A stretch of DNA of 64,000 bases from Temnothorax longispinosus (taxonomy: Eukaryota > Arthropoda > Insecta > Hymenoptera > Formicidae): positions 18,347,692 through 18,411,691 of the forward strand of contig NC_092367.1 in NCBI RefSeq assembly GCF_030848805.1, read 5' to 3'. Positions 1 to 13,673 of the stretch are shown here, one piece after another. The first letter of the stretch is position 1; the number at the start of each line of letters is the position of its first letter. The notes under the pieces are model-generated. The model saw only the letters and a list, made by a program, of their open reading frames with translations, was not told the DNA's origin and did no database searches. The translations under genes were made by a program, and so were the position numbers.

Positions 1-3000
1 GGGAGAGGTGCCCAATCACGTTCAAGTGGTGGGCGGTGGCCGTTGCCTCGTATCCTTCACCCCCGAGGTCGCCAAGCCGCATTATATCGACATAAAGTTT
101 AACGGAGAAGCAGTACGCGGATGTCCTTTCATCTGCAATGTGTCAGACACAAGTAGAGTCACGTTGAGTTTGAATCACTTAGAACTTATCCCGGTCGACC
201 AACCTGCCAGCTTTCACATGGGAGTCGACGGAAGCGGCAGCGCGGAGTTAGCGGTTTATGTAAGGGGTAAGTCAAACTCGTTAAACATTTTTTACGATAG
301 AGATTACGATATAATTCCTTCGATGTGATATATTTCAAGATTTTTAGAAAACTTCAATAATAATATATTTATACATTTATGCCATCAGATAATTATTATA
401 CTTAATTACTTGCTGGATAATCATACCTGGATTTTGTATTTTAGGACCAAACAGTGAGTTGCCAGTTAAAGTCACTGGTAACGTAAGCAGCGGTTTTACC
501 GCGGAGTTTATACCGAAGGAAGTGGGAGTACATTCAATTAGCGTAGAATATAATGGCTATCCCGTGAATGGCACGCCGTTTTTGGCTAAAGCATTCAACG
601 CGGACAAAGTGCTAATCGGGCCTGTAGCTAGAGGCAGTGTCGGTCAACCAACCCACTTCACTGGTATGTAATAGCATTGAAAATTAAGTATTTAATTCCC
701 AAGATACAATAAATGTTTCTAATGCATTGTATTGAACCTGAGAATTCAATTGATATAATATTTCTTGTCAATCGCAGTCGATGCAAGTCAAGCTGGTGAA
801 GGAAATCTGGAGATCACGATATCGGCTCGCGGTCAAAACATACCGACTCAGGTAACGCCGCAAGGAAACGCGCGGTTCTCCGTCAGTTTTGTGCCGTTTG
901 AGGCATGCGAGCACGTTATCAACATTGCCTTCAACAAGAAAACCGTGCCTGGCTGCCCTATAGTGACAAGGGTGGGCGGCGATAGTCACGTAACTGTGAG
1001 TGGACAGGCATTAAGCAGCGCTGGATTAGGACGGCAAAGCTATCTGACCGTTAGTAACGTTGCCGGTAGCTTGGAAGATTTAGAAGTTAACGTTGAAGGT
1101 AATTGTCGCTGCATGAAATTCGTTCCACAATATCGCACGAGTCACAAAGTAATTTTCTTATTAGCATGTATGTGTGCTTTATTTGAGAGATCGTAAATTA
1201 ATTATTTTAGCAGGGTTCTATACGAATAAGATTTTTTTTTTAAATATGCGATCGATGTTTTCTCGCAAAATTATATTTCTGTTAAGGAATATACACTTGT
1301 GACACATGTATGTGAATGTACACAACTTACACGCACATGCACACGTGTATATGTATATATATATAACGTCACCAACAAAAATGCACAGAAGCATCTATGT
1401 ATTAATTCACCTTGTACTTAATACCAGAGAGATTTCCTGTTTTGTTTTTAATGTCACGAACGTATCGACGTACGTGTCGTGGAGACTTGTACAGAATTGT
1501 TCATCTGTGTCTCGTTAATCTATATAGCTTGAGAGCAATCCTGTCTCTCTCTCTGTTGCAGGTCGGCCAGCTTTCAGACTACGACATTACTAGACCTCTC
1601 AGAAACTAATCTCCCTTTTATCTTAATTTGTGGATTAATGCACACGGTGGTGGGTTCCTAACTCAGTTTTTCTGAAAAGTCTTGCATAAGGGTAGCCTAA
1701 TTACCACTTTACTCACACATTTCTCTTGTACTCGTTGGTTACCACTTGAGAGTATTACGAGCGCTTAATTTGGGTTTTACTGATTGTGGGAGAGCTAAGG
1801 AAGTCGTATCTAATCACTTCGTAATCACCCACTTTTCTTGTGTGCTCGCGAGGTGTATTTGACTTGTGTCAAAGCCATGTTCATGGTGCTATATATTTAC
1901 TTTTAAGTTGTGTATAATCGTTAAACGTTCCAATGCAATGATACGTGCCTTTAAACTGATATTTCAATATGCAATTGTTTCAATATGCAATGTGCAATGC
2001 CTTAACAAGTGCCAATATTTCTTCTCTATTCCAATATTTCTTCTTTAACTAGCATACATTTTACATTATCACGTTCAATCTCATGGATGAACGAAACTGT
2101 TATAAAATATTTTTTTCTATCTGATAACACTTAGTACATAGTTTTTTTTAATGCGTCTTCGTTCTGCCGCGGTTGCTCTGCTCAGCCAAGCATGTTGGAA
2201 ACGTATTAGAGGATAATCTTACATTAGTTCCCCCAAGCGCGTTTGAGCCAAGCTGAAGCGAACTAGATGTATAACGTATATAAGGTCGAGATATACGGCT
2301 TTCTCCCATTAGTCACAGTAACAATTTATTTATCGTAGCCATTTCTTACGCGTAGTCCGCTTTCTTTAACGTTGCTTGTTGCGAGTTTACGTCATATATA
2401 ACAATAGCGAGAGCGATCGGACTTGCGCGAACCTCTTCGCTGGCCGCTCCGGTGACCCTGCGATCCACCCCAAGTAGATGGCTTGACTCTAAATAATATT
2501 AAACGACTAACCCGCCGGACTTGATAGGACCCAATGGACAGGCCGTACCTGCTCAGGTCACTGACAACAAAGATACGACATGCAGCGTGGCGTTCACACC
2601 GAGAGTCGTCGGCGAGCACCGGATATCGGTGAACTATCGAAACATCCCGGTGGTCGGCAGTCCGTTCAGCTGTAAAGTGTACGACGTCACCGCGATAAAA
2701 GTGAAGGATGCGAAACGTGGTGTCATCGGCATGCCCGTAACTTTCTTAGGTACGGTTTTTATCACACGATTGCGCCTGCGACACGAGTTTATGGGCGTTA
2801 TGCGAATTTGTTGGTAAATCTTGTTTTCTAATTCTAGTCGAGACTAGTCAGGCGGGACCAGGTAATCTAGAAGTAACTGTAAACGGCGGACGTGTGCCGA
2901 CGTCGGCACAGGCGCAGGGTCCTCACACGTACGCGATCTCGTTCACACCCCGAGAACCGATCGTGCACACCGTGGACTTACGTTTCAACGCGGAGGACGT

Positions 3001-6000
3001 GCCTGGTAGTCCGTTCAGCTGTCAGGTATCTTATTTCTCGTTCTACATCATGAATTCGTAAACTGAGCATGAGAGTGTTCTATTATTTAAAATTAAAATT
3101 ATCTTGGTAATTCTTGGTATGCATTATGTAACGTAAGATGATCCAGGTTTTATTCTCAACGCGTTTGTTCTGTTCAACAAACTATATAGGTCAGTGATAC
3201 GGCGAAAGTGCTAGTAACCGAGGTACTCGAGAAAGTATCTGTGAATCGTGTCGCGACCTTCACAATAGAGGCCGACGCATCTCTCGGTACACCCGTCGTC
3301 GAGGTGCTCTCTCCCACCAGAGAGAGTTTATCTGTACACGTTAAACAGAACAGTCCTGGTACCTACACCGCTGGATTTACCCCGAAGGATACTGGTGCGT
3401 AAATTAAGTAAAAATACTATTGTGAAATTATATATCGCGTATTTAAATTAATTATTCATAATATAGGCGATCACAGCGTCGAAGTAAAGCTCAATGGATC
3501 GCACGTGGAAGGCAGCCCGTTTCTCGTTAAAGCTTATAACGCTGATAAAGTCAAGGTGACGGATATAAATAGCGGGGTCGTTGGGAAACCGATATTCTTC
3601 AGCAGTAAGATAATTTTCTTTAATTCTCTTTGTAATGCGACGAACCAATTATGTAAAATATGTTATAATTTTAATCTAGTCAATGCCAGTCAAGCCGGGG
3701 CTGGAAATCTGGAAATCATAGTCGCAGTAAACGGCAAGAACGTTCCGAATTATGTGCAAAGCGAGGGCAACGCGAAGTTTAGGGTCAACTTTAAGCCACA
3801 AGAAGCCGCTGTACATAGTCTCAGTGTTCGTTTCAATGGAGAACCAGTTCCAGGTAAGAATAAAATTTATATAATTACATAGTTTTATTGGTTATACGTT
3901 CCGTTTATTAATGTCCCATCTGAATTCCCAGGTTCACCGTTCAGCTGCAAGGTGATAGGTGCGGGTCAAGCGACAATTTCCGGTCATAATTTGAAAATGG
4001 GTGCTGTGAAGCGGTTGATGTCCTTTACCGTGGATCCCCAGACTCCGTCCACGAATTGTGACGTTATCGCGACGCCACCATCGGGTATCGCTCTGCCCAT
4101 TACCATCGAGCCCATCGACGGCAAGTACAACGTGAGCTTTGTACCCACGGAAGTCGGTAGACACAACATCAGCGTCCTGGTGGACGGAGAATCGATAAAA
4201 GGCTCTCCGTTCGCCTGTAATATTTATGACGTGACTAAGGTAAGTTCCGAATTGCGTGACTGTAATATGTTAAATAATTTAAACGTTAAACTCAACGCTG
4301 TCATAATGATTGCAGGTACATGTCTCCGGTCTCACGGAGGCGTTGCTTGGCCAGGCGACCACGTTTACCGTTGATGCCGCAGAGGCTGGCGAGGGAACGC
4401 TGGAGCTGGTGGTGAGCACGGAGAACAACACTGTTAAAGCTGAAGTAGTGGCTTGCGCTCGTGGTCTTTACGACGTCACATTCGTGCCACAGACGACGAG
4501 TACACATTATGTTAATATCAGCTTCAACGACGACAATGTGCCAGGTTTGTGAACAGCTTAATTGATCAACGTCCTATAAAAATCAACTTGAAAGAGACTA
4601 ATTATGTTTTCTTTATATTAGGAAGTCCATTTAAGTGCCCCGTCGTTAGCGGCATGTTACATGGTCCATCGATGGTTCGAGTCGGTAATACGGCATACAT
4701 AGATCTGGATATGTCTGATTTGAATGGTCCTGTAGCCGCGGAAGTAACCGGTAAATTATTTGCCTAAATTACCACGATTATGAGAATTTTTTTAAATTTA
4801 ATTATTTATAATGTGTTTTATGATTTTCTTTTTTTTGTTTAGGCCCGGATGGAATAATTATTCCGTGCACGTTAACCAAATTATCGTCCAGTTTATATCG
4901 CGTGGAAGTTCGAACGCGACAAGTAGGATCGTACAGTATAATATTCAACGACGGACACAAGATGGTCAGTTCGCAGACACTCCAAGCTTTCGATCCCAGC
5001 AAAGTTTCCATCAAGGAAATAGCGGACGCGGTTTGTCATCGGCCAGGAACTATTTTAGGTAATTATTAGGATGTTTAAGCTTTAATAGTTGGTCTATAGT
5101 AGATATTAATTTAGTAAGACGTAAATTATTTTTAAAATAAAAATACGCATTTGATTTCTCTCTTTTACAGTCGTTGCATCAAAGGAAGCTGGTCCTGGTA
5201 AATTATCCGTCAATGTGCGTGCCGGTGGTGCTGATGTGGACAGTCTAGTAAGAGAAAGGGAGAATGGTGTCTATGAAATTGTGTTCCATCCCACGCGAGC
5301 CGCGCCTCACAGAGTTCACATAAAATACAACGAAGTCCATATTCCGGGTATCTTATGTTTATTTAACAAAATTATTCACATTGTGCTAAAGTTTATGAAC
5401 ATGAAAACTGTAATTATAAATTATCAGAGATTATATATCTTTATTTATAAATATCATATATATTATAACTTAGCCGTACTTATTTTTTTATTAATACTTG
5501 ACGTATTCTAATTTAGCTTAATAATACTAATTTGCAGGGAGTCCATTGGATGTGACGGTACGTGGTCCTACGGGAGGACGGGAAGTGACGGCCACGGGAT
5601 TAGGTCTGTATCAGTCGTGTGTTGGAAAAATAACATCTTTCACGATCGAGACTCTCGGGCGTCCTGGCAAGGAGTTTGACGTCGTTATCAGCGGTCCGCA
5701 GGGTAATGCCGTACCCGTACGTTGTTATCAGCATCGCGACGGCAATCTTCTTGCCGAATTCACGACGAATAGCGTTGGTAAGATCAGAGAAAATCGTAAC
5801 ATATGAGATATCTTGAGAATTTATTTCTCAGAGAGAAATTGAATTATTATTGAATTATCTTAGGCACATATAAAATCGACGTGTTGCACGGAGCGAAGCC
5901 GGTATTGGGGTCGCCATTCTTCTGTCAAGCTTTCGACGCAGCTAAAGTAAAGCTTCAGGAACTAGGTCCCATGACGATTTCTGTTCACGACCACATCGCA

Positions 6001-9000
6001 TTCAAACGTGAGTGATAGTTACAATGCGTATATTGCATGCATCTTCCTACACGCGTGATCGATGTAGTAGTAAAGGAGATTAAACATATGGAAGTGGGCA
6101 TAAAAACATTTTCAGCAATTATAACAATTTTGCTGTAGCAACTTGCAAATTAAAAGTGTCATCAATGTTTTCTTTATTTATTATTAACAAACTTAACATA
6201 AAACTTAACATAACTTAAAAAATGCCAAAAATGCACCAGAAATCGTAAAGAAAGGCAATCGATTTTATTGTGAATTTTATTCGATTAACATTATTATTTT
6301 ATAAGATAGTTAATGTAAACTTTAAAGCTTATATTCGTTATATTTTCTAAAAATACCTTTCATATGCGTATTACATGTGTATACGATTCAATATTTTCGT
6401 TAGCGTGCGAACAAGATCGTTTTCACGCGCGAAGAAAGTATCGACGTGACCTAAATTGAGCGATACGATCGGAATCAAGTTATTGGAATTTAGAGAAAAG
6501 CGTTAACTGCTAAGTAATCGTTTAGATTGGAACGTGAACGCTCGAGGGCATAATATTATTCAAGACGTAAGTGTATTTCACCGTTGTGTCCGACGCGCTT
6601 ATGTAAATGTGCCGCGTACGCATAGGCGGGAGAAAGTGGCGAGCGTTTTCTAGTGCACTATGCAACTACGTTTCAAGGCCGTAGAACATAATCGCAGCAG
6701 ATAGCTCAAACGTAGACGTAGACTACTTTCAAATAGCCTTGCGCTACGCGCATAATGAACAGTCACGATACACATCGCGCGCGGCACGATACCAATTGAA
6801 GAGTGGACGACCACTCGTTCGTTCGGCGACAACAGACGTAAGAATAGCGGATAATCGTTTGCGCAATTCGTTGGATGATTACAGTGATGAAAGCCGACGC
6901 CGGGACGGCCGACCTGGACGTGACGGCGACAAGCCCATCGGGCCAAGAGATCCCGCTGCAGGTCACTCCGCTCAACGATGGCGCCGAGATGATCGAGTTC
7001 TCGCCCAGCGTACCCGGCACCTACATGATCAACGTCACTTACGGTAATTACGTTTAGACGTAAGGAGCTTAATCTTGAGAAAGAAGTCTCTCTCGCGTTG
7101 TTTGTATTTTTTATATTGTATTCATAATTGCTGGCGATAGGCGGATGTTCCGTACCTGGAAGTCCAGTGGTATGCACCGTCGACGCGGTCGGGCAGGCTC
7201 GCGCGAAAGGCGAAGGATTGCTAAGCGGTCATGTGGGTAAACCGGCACACTTTATCGTCACCGGCACGAGAAGTCCGCCGGCGGTTCAGGTACGACGTAG
7301 TACAGAAGTTGCTTCGTCAAGTTGTGCGTAGGATGTACGGGATTCTTTTTTAATTGAACCGTGCGCATCGCAGGTGGACGGACCGGACAGTGTTTCTAAG
7401 GCCACCATTGAAGCCGGCGCTAATCCCGGCACGTGGAACGTGTCTTACGTGCCGAGTGAAGTCGGAGTGTTCGACGTGAGGGTCGTTTCCGCCGGGCAAC
7501 AACTGCCGGGATCTCCGTGGCATCCAAAGATCATTGACACGCGGAATCTTCGTGTTATCGGTGAATAATTGAAACGGTATTTAATACTCCCAGGATGTTT
7601 CTGTTGAACTTACGATTGCATTCGCGATTGATTATAGGTGGCTGGTCCGCTGTATGCGATGATATTGGTCGCTTGAAATTGCATCCGTCGAACAAGATCA
7701 GCTTTGACACCGCAGAGGCCGGACCCGGCGAAATCAGTGGAACTGTCGGCGATCACCCTCTCGCCTTCGAAATGACATCTAGCAACAGGTTGAAGCTCGT
7801 TCCGCCGCAGATAAGCAACGGCGAACATCGCCTGGAGATACTGTTCAACGGCACACCGTTTCCCGGTGCACCGAAACTCGCACTCGTGCAGGATTTGGAG
7901 GTTTCTCATCAATCAGAGATTCGATTTTAAACACGCTTTCGACTATATATTTTACTGCAATTATCGTTGTTGATTTTTTTAGCCGCCAGTGCAGGACACA
8001 AGCCGAGTGTTATTAAAGGGACGAGGATTAACGTCGGCCAAATGCGGCGAGGAAGTCAGTTTTACCATAGACGGTTCTCAAGCCGGTAGCGGAACTCCGA
8101 AAGTGCAATTGTTTTCGCCTACCAGCGAACTTAACGTCATGTTACAACATTTGGGTAAGAAAAAGAAAGATAAACGAAGTTAAATGTAGATGAAAAATGC
8201 AACTCTAAATGTTCTTTGGATGAAACAGGCGACAGCGTTTATCGTGCAAGCTATATACCGCTAACGCCGGATCCGCTTTTGATGACCGTGTCGTGGAATG
8301 GAAGGCAATTGAAGGGTTGCCCGTTGCAAATTAACGTTACGAGTGCGGCCGACGCGTCTAGGGTTATCTGTTCCGGAGATGGACTGAAGCATGGTGTCGT
8401 CGGACAAGAAATCAGAAGTTTTATCGATACTAGAAGAGCTGGACCAGGTAAAAACTCGTTTCACGCTTATAATAAAATTATATATTACTTCCAACATTTT
8501 TTTAAATTGAAGACTCGTTTCGCAGGTGAGTTAACGGCGCATTGCGTTGGACCGCACAAAGTAGCGTATTGCGAGCTGTACGATCACGGCGATGCCACGT
8601 TCACGTTGAACGTGAAGCCTCAGGAGGCGGGACGACACGCACTAACGATCAAATATGCTGGAGAACACGTTCCTGGTTCTCCGTTTACGTTACGCGTCTC
8701 CGGAGCCCCGGATGCTTCAAAGGTATCTAATACTGAATATTTCAGTTTGCTAACAAGAATAGTAGTTCCAAAGCATCCAAATTTTCCAAGTTAAAATCTA
8801 GCGTTCATTAAGTTTGATATATTTCAGTCAATAAAACTAAGGATATTAAGATATTTATCGAAATTAAATTTTAATTTTAATTAATGTCCGAAACATTAGG
8901 TTCGTGTCTACGGACCGGGAATCGAGCACGGCGTACTGGCGACTTTCCAATCGCGATTTATCTGCGACACGCGAGGCGCCGGCGCCGGTCAGCTTACAGT

Positions 9001-9525
9001 GAGAGTACGTGGGCCTAAGGGAGCGTTCAGGGTGGAGATGCAACGAGAGACTCAAAAGGACCGAATCATTCTCTGTCGGTACGATCCGACGGAACCCGGG
9101 GACTATAGAGTGGAGGTTCGTTGGGCTGGTGTCTTGGTGCCAGGTTCTCCGTTCCCCGTTAAAATCGTCGACACGCAAGACGAATTACTAATGCTCACAC
9201 AAGTAAGAATTACATATAATTATTCTTCTGACTTTATATATAAAAATTATGGAGAGAAATGCGATTTGATCGTATACGGACATTTAAACGAAATTATACA
9301 TAATTAAATGCTTATAAACCATATTATATATACTATTATATATTACTTTTAATGAGTTATGTAACTGTTTACAGTGTTTACATGATTATATTTAATGGCT
9401 ATTGTACAAGTGGCATTAAAATAGATACCGTAATGTCTGGATGTATGTAATTTCAGGGCGGAGATAATTATTCGACAGGCCATCATACTATCACATCGTG
9501 GCGTGGATCGCAAACTATATTGTAA
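1..9525 (+). CDS. jbug: Filamin-repeat protein (jitterbug-like), 3' part
   Basis: Actin-associated scaffold of the filamin family; the window holds the C-terminal 1630 residues. Exons read as 1-266, 445-663, 778-1098, 2528-2749, 2838-3025, 3190-3394, 3467-3604, 3680-3853, 3932-4239, 4316-4544, 4622-4750, 4843-5058, 5171-5347, 5538-5777, 5864-6007, 6885-7043, 7141-7289, 7374-7560, 7638-7900, 7983-8154, 8229-8447, 8526-8722, 8900-9202 and 9457-9525; the frame stays open across all 24. The product is 18 consecutive filamin/Ig repeats (the first partial), each with the AGxG, F-x-P-x-x-x-G-x-H and VPGSPF signatures, then a short Ser/Thr/His tail. No actin-binding domain is visible; it would lie upstream. 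The last repeat does not look like the filamin A/cheerio dimerisation repeat, so jitterbug is preferred over cheerio, but this choice is from memory of the families. Family assignment is very safe, the symbol less so. Confidence 0.9.
1099..2527 (+). other. Long intron of the filamin gene with a possible alternative terminal exon
   Basis: This 1.4-kb intron is much longer than most others in the gene. The donor at 1099 and acceptor at 2527 rebuild a perfect filamin repeat. Inside are a second possible donor at 1149 and a strong pyrimidine-rich acceptor ending at 1561, followed by a short open frame that stops at 1609. Nothing else recognisable lies between 1610 and 2520. Confidence 0.5.
6008..6884 (+). 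other. 877-bp intron of the filamin gene
   Basis: Intron between exons 5864-6007 and 6885-7043. The join is supported because it completes the normal F-K-L-x-K-A-D-A-G strand of repeat 13. I see no gene, repeat or RNA in it. Confidence 0.8.
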
Positions 9526-9615
9526 AAACGCCGCGGCTAACATTGTTATATTTTGTATGGACTAATATATTCGATAATATATGATAATTATTGTAACTTA
9601 TGTGCAAACGTTTCC

Positions 9616-9621
9616 AATAAA
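9616..9621 (+). terminator. Probable polyadenylation signal of the filamin gene
   Basis: AATAAA lies 91 bp after the stop codon. It is the first canonical signal downstream on this strand and is followed by an AT repeat. Confidence 0.6.
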
Positions 9622-9653
9622 CTCAACATTCCGATTAAATATATATATATATA

Positions 9654-9663
9654 TTTATTTATT
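9654..9663 (-). terminator. Probable polyadenylation signals of BMS1
   Basis: Two overlapping TTTATT motifs (AATAAA on the minus strand, at 9654-9659 and 9658-9663) lie about 95 bp beyond the BMS1 stop codon. They are only 33 bp from the filamin signal on the opposite strand. Confidence 0.5.
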
Positions 9664-9754
9664 TTCAGGCTATATATTCGTATGTGGAAAAATTATGTAC
9701 AGTTTCTCAATTTCAAGATATTTCAATCTATATTCATATCCTGTCTCAGAAACC

Positions 9755-12700
9755 TCACCGATTCTTTTTCTTTTCCAGCTTACTGAGATCCCTAAAGATA
9801 TCCTTCTTCACCTGCTTTTGCTTCATCATCTTCTTGGCTTCCTCCTCTGCGATTTTCGCCTGGTACGCCGTTATCCTCTTTGTCATGGCCTCCTTCGCCT
9901 GTTTCTGTTTTTGCGTGTAATTCGTTCTGATCATCTTCATTATACGCGCGATCTTCTCTTCTTGGGGCTCGCGTACTACGGCGACTCTGCCTTGCTTGAA
10001 TTTGGGCTTACGCAAGTGCGGTATGGGCTCGAGTTTAGGCTTGTCCCTGTACGGGAGCTCCTTTTGCAACTTGCGTGGGATGAACAGCGGCCTGAATACC
10101 TTGACGTCTCGCTCAACCGGCGTGTATATCGAGTCTTTGTTGGGTTCGGCGTGAATATTCATCTCTCGCTTCAGCTGACCCGTAGTCTTCATACCGCGCC
10201 ATCGATTCTTCTCCGCGGGTGGCAACAGCAGCGATGTCACCGGATTGTAGAAGCGCGGCACGTCGACCTTGTACCACGTCCTGCAAAATACTATGTCGCT
10301 CAGCATTATCTTATCCTCGAACGTGGCGCGGAAGCAGCCTTCCGGTTTGGCAACCGCCTTCTTGATTTGACCACGAATACCCGAAACCGTCTTGATTCGG
10401 GCACCTTCGAACTTGGCGACCTCGAGCGCGCTGTTGAACATGTCCTTGATGAACGCGGTCTTGCGGTAGATCTTCATTGGCACGCCGGTGAGCTTGAGCT
10501 TCTTCACCACCTGCGTGCTCTTGTCCAACTCCACGATCGCACCGGTCGCCGCGATGCGGAAACCCGGTTCTCTGCTCGCGACGTCCTGCACCGCCAGAAC
10601 TCCGGTACCCTGCGGAGTGATCGGGCCCCAAAAGTGACCCATGCACGCCACGTGCTCCGGCGTGTATTTCAGCATCCGGTGACGCAAATTGTCCTCCAGT
10701 TTGGAGTAAATCGGCAGCGACTGAAATCTACGCCAGCCTATGGAGAATATAAGCGGGTCGCGACTCTTCAAGATCCTTGAATACCATCGGTGCTTCTTGA
10801 TCCGCGTCTGCACGTAGCCGATGTTCTCCTCGCCGTGCAACAGGCCGCCGATGATGATCGGATACGTCGGGTCGAGATGCGTTATCAGCTCGGACGGCAC
10901 TGCCTCGATTTCCACGCGCACGTACATGCCAGGACGGTAGCCCTCCAGCTGGACCCTAATATCGTCGTCCAGTCCTTCGAACTCTGACTTGTTAATGCCC
11001 GCCTGTCTCTCTACCTCGGCCTTCAGCTCATCGTAGTACGTTTTCTTTTCCGTATTGTCATACTCCGCGTCGAATTGCTCTTTCAACTTCTTTTTCTTTT
11101 CCAAGAGCTTCTTCTGCTCCTCCGTCTCGTCTGCCGACAACTCCTTGGGAGCCGTGTCCTCTGCTTTATGCTTCTCCCCGGTCTCTAGGTCCTCGAAGTC
11201 ACCATATAGATCCTCATCATCCAGCTTTAAAAGCTCCTCGGCATCCTCCGATTCCTTCCACTTGCCCGTGACGAAACGATTGATCAGTAATGCCTTGTTC
11301 TCCTCTTCCAGCCAATCGCGTGGGCTCTCCATCGTGAAGAAAACAGACTCCTCCTGATTCTGCAATTGTCGCTCAAGTACCTTCTGCTTCTGCTGCTCTT
11401 GTACCACGCGGAATATTCCACCGATATTCTCGCCGAACTTCTCCTCCTCCTTGTCCTCTTTCTCTTCCATCACGTTACTATTATCGAATACTCCGTAAAC
11501 CATCTTCATTAAGTTCTTGTTGCTTTGCGCGCGATTTACATAGGCTTCTCTCGCTTTCTCAATTAAATTCCTCCTCCATTTAAATTCATCCGCGACTTCC
11601 TCCTCGCTCTCATCCATCTTGATGTCTCCTTTCTCTTCTCCTTCATCTTCTCCTTGTTCGTCTTCTTTTTCGGAAGCATCGTCTTCGAAATCGCTAATCC
11701 GATCCGCATCATCCATCTCTAATCCCGCGCGCGAGTCTTCGTCGCTGAGCTCGTCGAAGCTTTCGTCATCAATGTCACGCTTTTCACGTTTCTTTGTTGC
11801 CTCCAACAAACTCAGTGCTTCTGAGATCTTATTTTTTATCAATTTATCTGATTCTTTACTCAAGGAATGATACACTCCTGCATTTTCTTGAGGAATATCT
11901 ATCTTCTTATGGTTCGTTAATTCAGATTCATCGACATCTACATCATTTTCGATAGCTGAATTAATCGAGTCCCTCTTCTTTTTCTTTTCTACATTGCCTT
12001 CCTCAGTGTTTTTCCTCTTAACGCCCTTTTCATTAGATTTTTCCGAAGTCTCCTCGTCGCTCGATTCACTTTCGTCATTTTCATCCATTTTGTACTCATT
12101 ATCGTTATCACTGTCATCATTTTCATCCATTTTGTGGTCATTATCATCATCACTGTCATCTTGGTCATCTTCGTCATCTTCATCTTCATGTTCTATTAGA
12201 TTATCACCATTATCCTTGTTCAAGGTATTTTGTGCAGCTGCTTCGTCTTTAAATATTACTTTTCGTCGAACTCTTCCATTCTCTGTCACCAATTCGCCCG
12301 TATAAGGAGCCATACTTTCGTTCACGTCCTGCGACTTAATCGGCGCGGCGTCGCTGAACAGTTTCAGCTCGCTGTGCTGCAGTTTCTGGTCCAGCGTCTC
12401 CTGCGTATCCATTAAAGCGCCAGCTAAGCCTGTATCCTCTTCTTTGAAGGAATGGCTGCCACCCAACTCCACGTAAACGGCGTCTTTGTCGTAAACTATG
12501 CCACCGACGCCGGAGAACGGTGCATAAATCAACCGTTCCTTCTCCACTAGGGCTCGCTTCTTAATCTGCTCCGGTAGCGGACAAGGATCCGGCAGAAAGT
12601 TCACATCCTTGATCCTCATGTCTCCGCAGCCAGGTATATGAATGGATGTCTCCTTGTTCAGAGGTATTCCTCTGACGTATCTGGAAGCAAATTCAATCAC

Positions 12701-13673
12701 TTATTAAAATGTATAATGAAGACTTTGATAGGTGAAATTTTGATTAACTTTAAAATGCGTTTCAGATACAATCAATTTGAAGATAACTCAAGAACAACTC
12801 AATTATCTCATATACATACCCGTACAAACTGATATTTCGGTCAACCTTCGGATTCTTCCTGATCAATTCCGGTGGCGTCAAGTCCTCCAATCTATCAGCG
12901 AGTATGTAAGGATGGGTGGTGCGCCAATTCAACGGCCTGAATTTCATGACCGATATAAATCGCGCCAGATTCTTTATCTCCGTGCGGAGGTACTCGTCGT
13001 GCAGCAATCCAGAGAGGTAGAACAATTTCGCGCCGGCGTACACCTCCGTCCAGAACCGATGCTTCAACGTCTTCTTGGTCTTCCTCATTTGCCTCGCGTT
13101 CTTTATCAGATCCAGGTGAGTGAGTACCCCCATAATTCTGGGCATACCGTGCACCTGGCATATGTTCAGAAACTCAAATATCTCCATCTCGAATCCGAAG
13201 GAGGCGTCCACCAGCAGCAGCACCAAGTCCGCCACCTTGGCGATGTCGATCATGCTGTTGACGTCGTTGTTGCACTCCATGAAGGTGATCCTCCGCTTCT
13301 TGCCCGACACAACGGTGACCGGGCCGAGTATGTTGGTCAACGGCTGTCTGACGTAGCTCTTGATCAAGCATTGAATGACCAGCGACTTTCCCACCTTCGG
13401 CGGTCCTACCACAGCCACCAAGACCGGCGGTGGCTCCAAGGGCGTTCTGTCGACTAAAGGTATGTGCTGCCTCTTTGTTTCGATATCCTCCTTCCGCCTG
13501 AACCTCCTCTCCGCTTTAATCGCCGAATGGAAGGTGAACGCTTTCGGATTCTTCTGCTTGTCCGACAGTTCCTGAACGTGCGACTTCTTGGCCTTCTTCT
13601 TCTCCGCCTTACGGCCCGCATTGCGGTCCCTGTGGCTCTTGTGCTTCACCGTATCGTCCATCGCGGACGACAT
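9755..13673 (-). CDS. BMS1: Ribosome biogenesis GTPase BMS1
   Basis: Nucleolar GTPase of the 90S pre-ribosome/small-subunit processome; known family role is delivery of the Rcl1 endonuclease and 18S rRNA maturation. Two exons, 13673-12820 and 12680-9755, split by a 139-bp intron, give 1259 residues, close to the human length (about 1280). The N-terminus is Lys/Arg-rich. A P-loop GPPKVGKS sits at residues 90-97, followed by the BMS1/TSR1-type GTPase region with SGKKRR, KVADLVLLL and FEFLNICQVHG. The DRNISLYGY sequence spans the splice site (AG of the intron at 12681-12682), and the join restores YGYVRG. Next come FLPDPCPLP and YAPFSGVGG, a long acidic Asp/Glu/Ser region (about residues 440-640), then the conserved C-terminal half (GYRPGMYVRVEI, FWGPITPQGTG, VFCRTWYKVDVPRFYNP) and a Lys-rich tail. 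The ATG at 13673 is the first Met of the open frame. Confidence 0.97.

Noticed and set aside
1..9525. Assignment to cheerio (filamin A type)
   Set aside because: The last repeats and tail do not look like the canonical filamin dimerisation repeat; jitterbug-like preferred, with some doubt.
9581..10780. 399-codon open frame on the plus strand
   Set aside because: Lies antisense to the conserved C-terminal half of BMS1; a shadow of codon bias.
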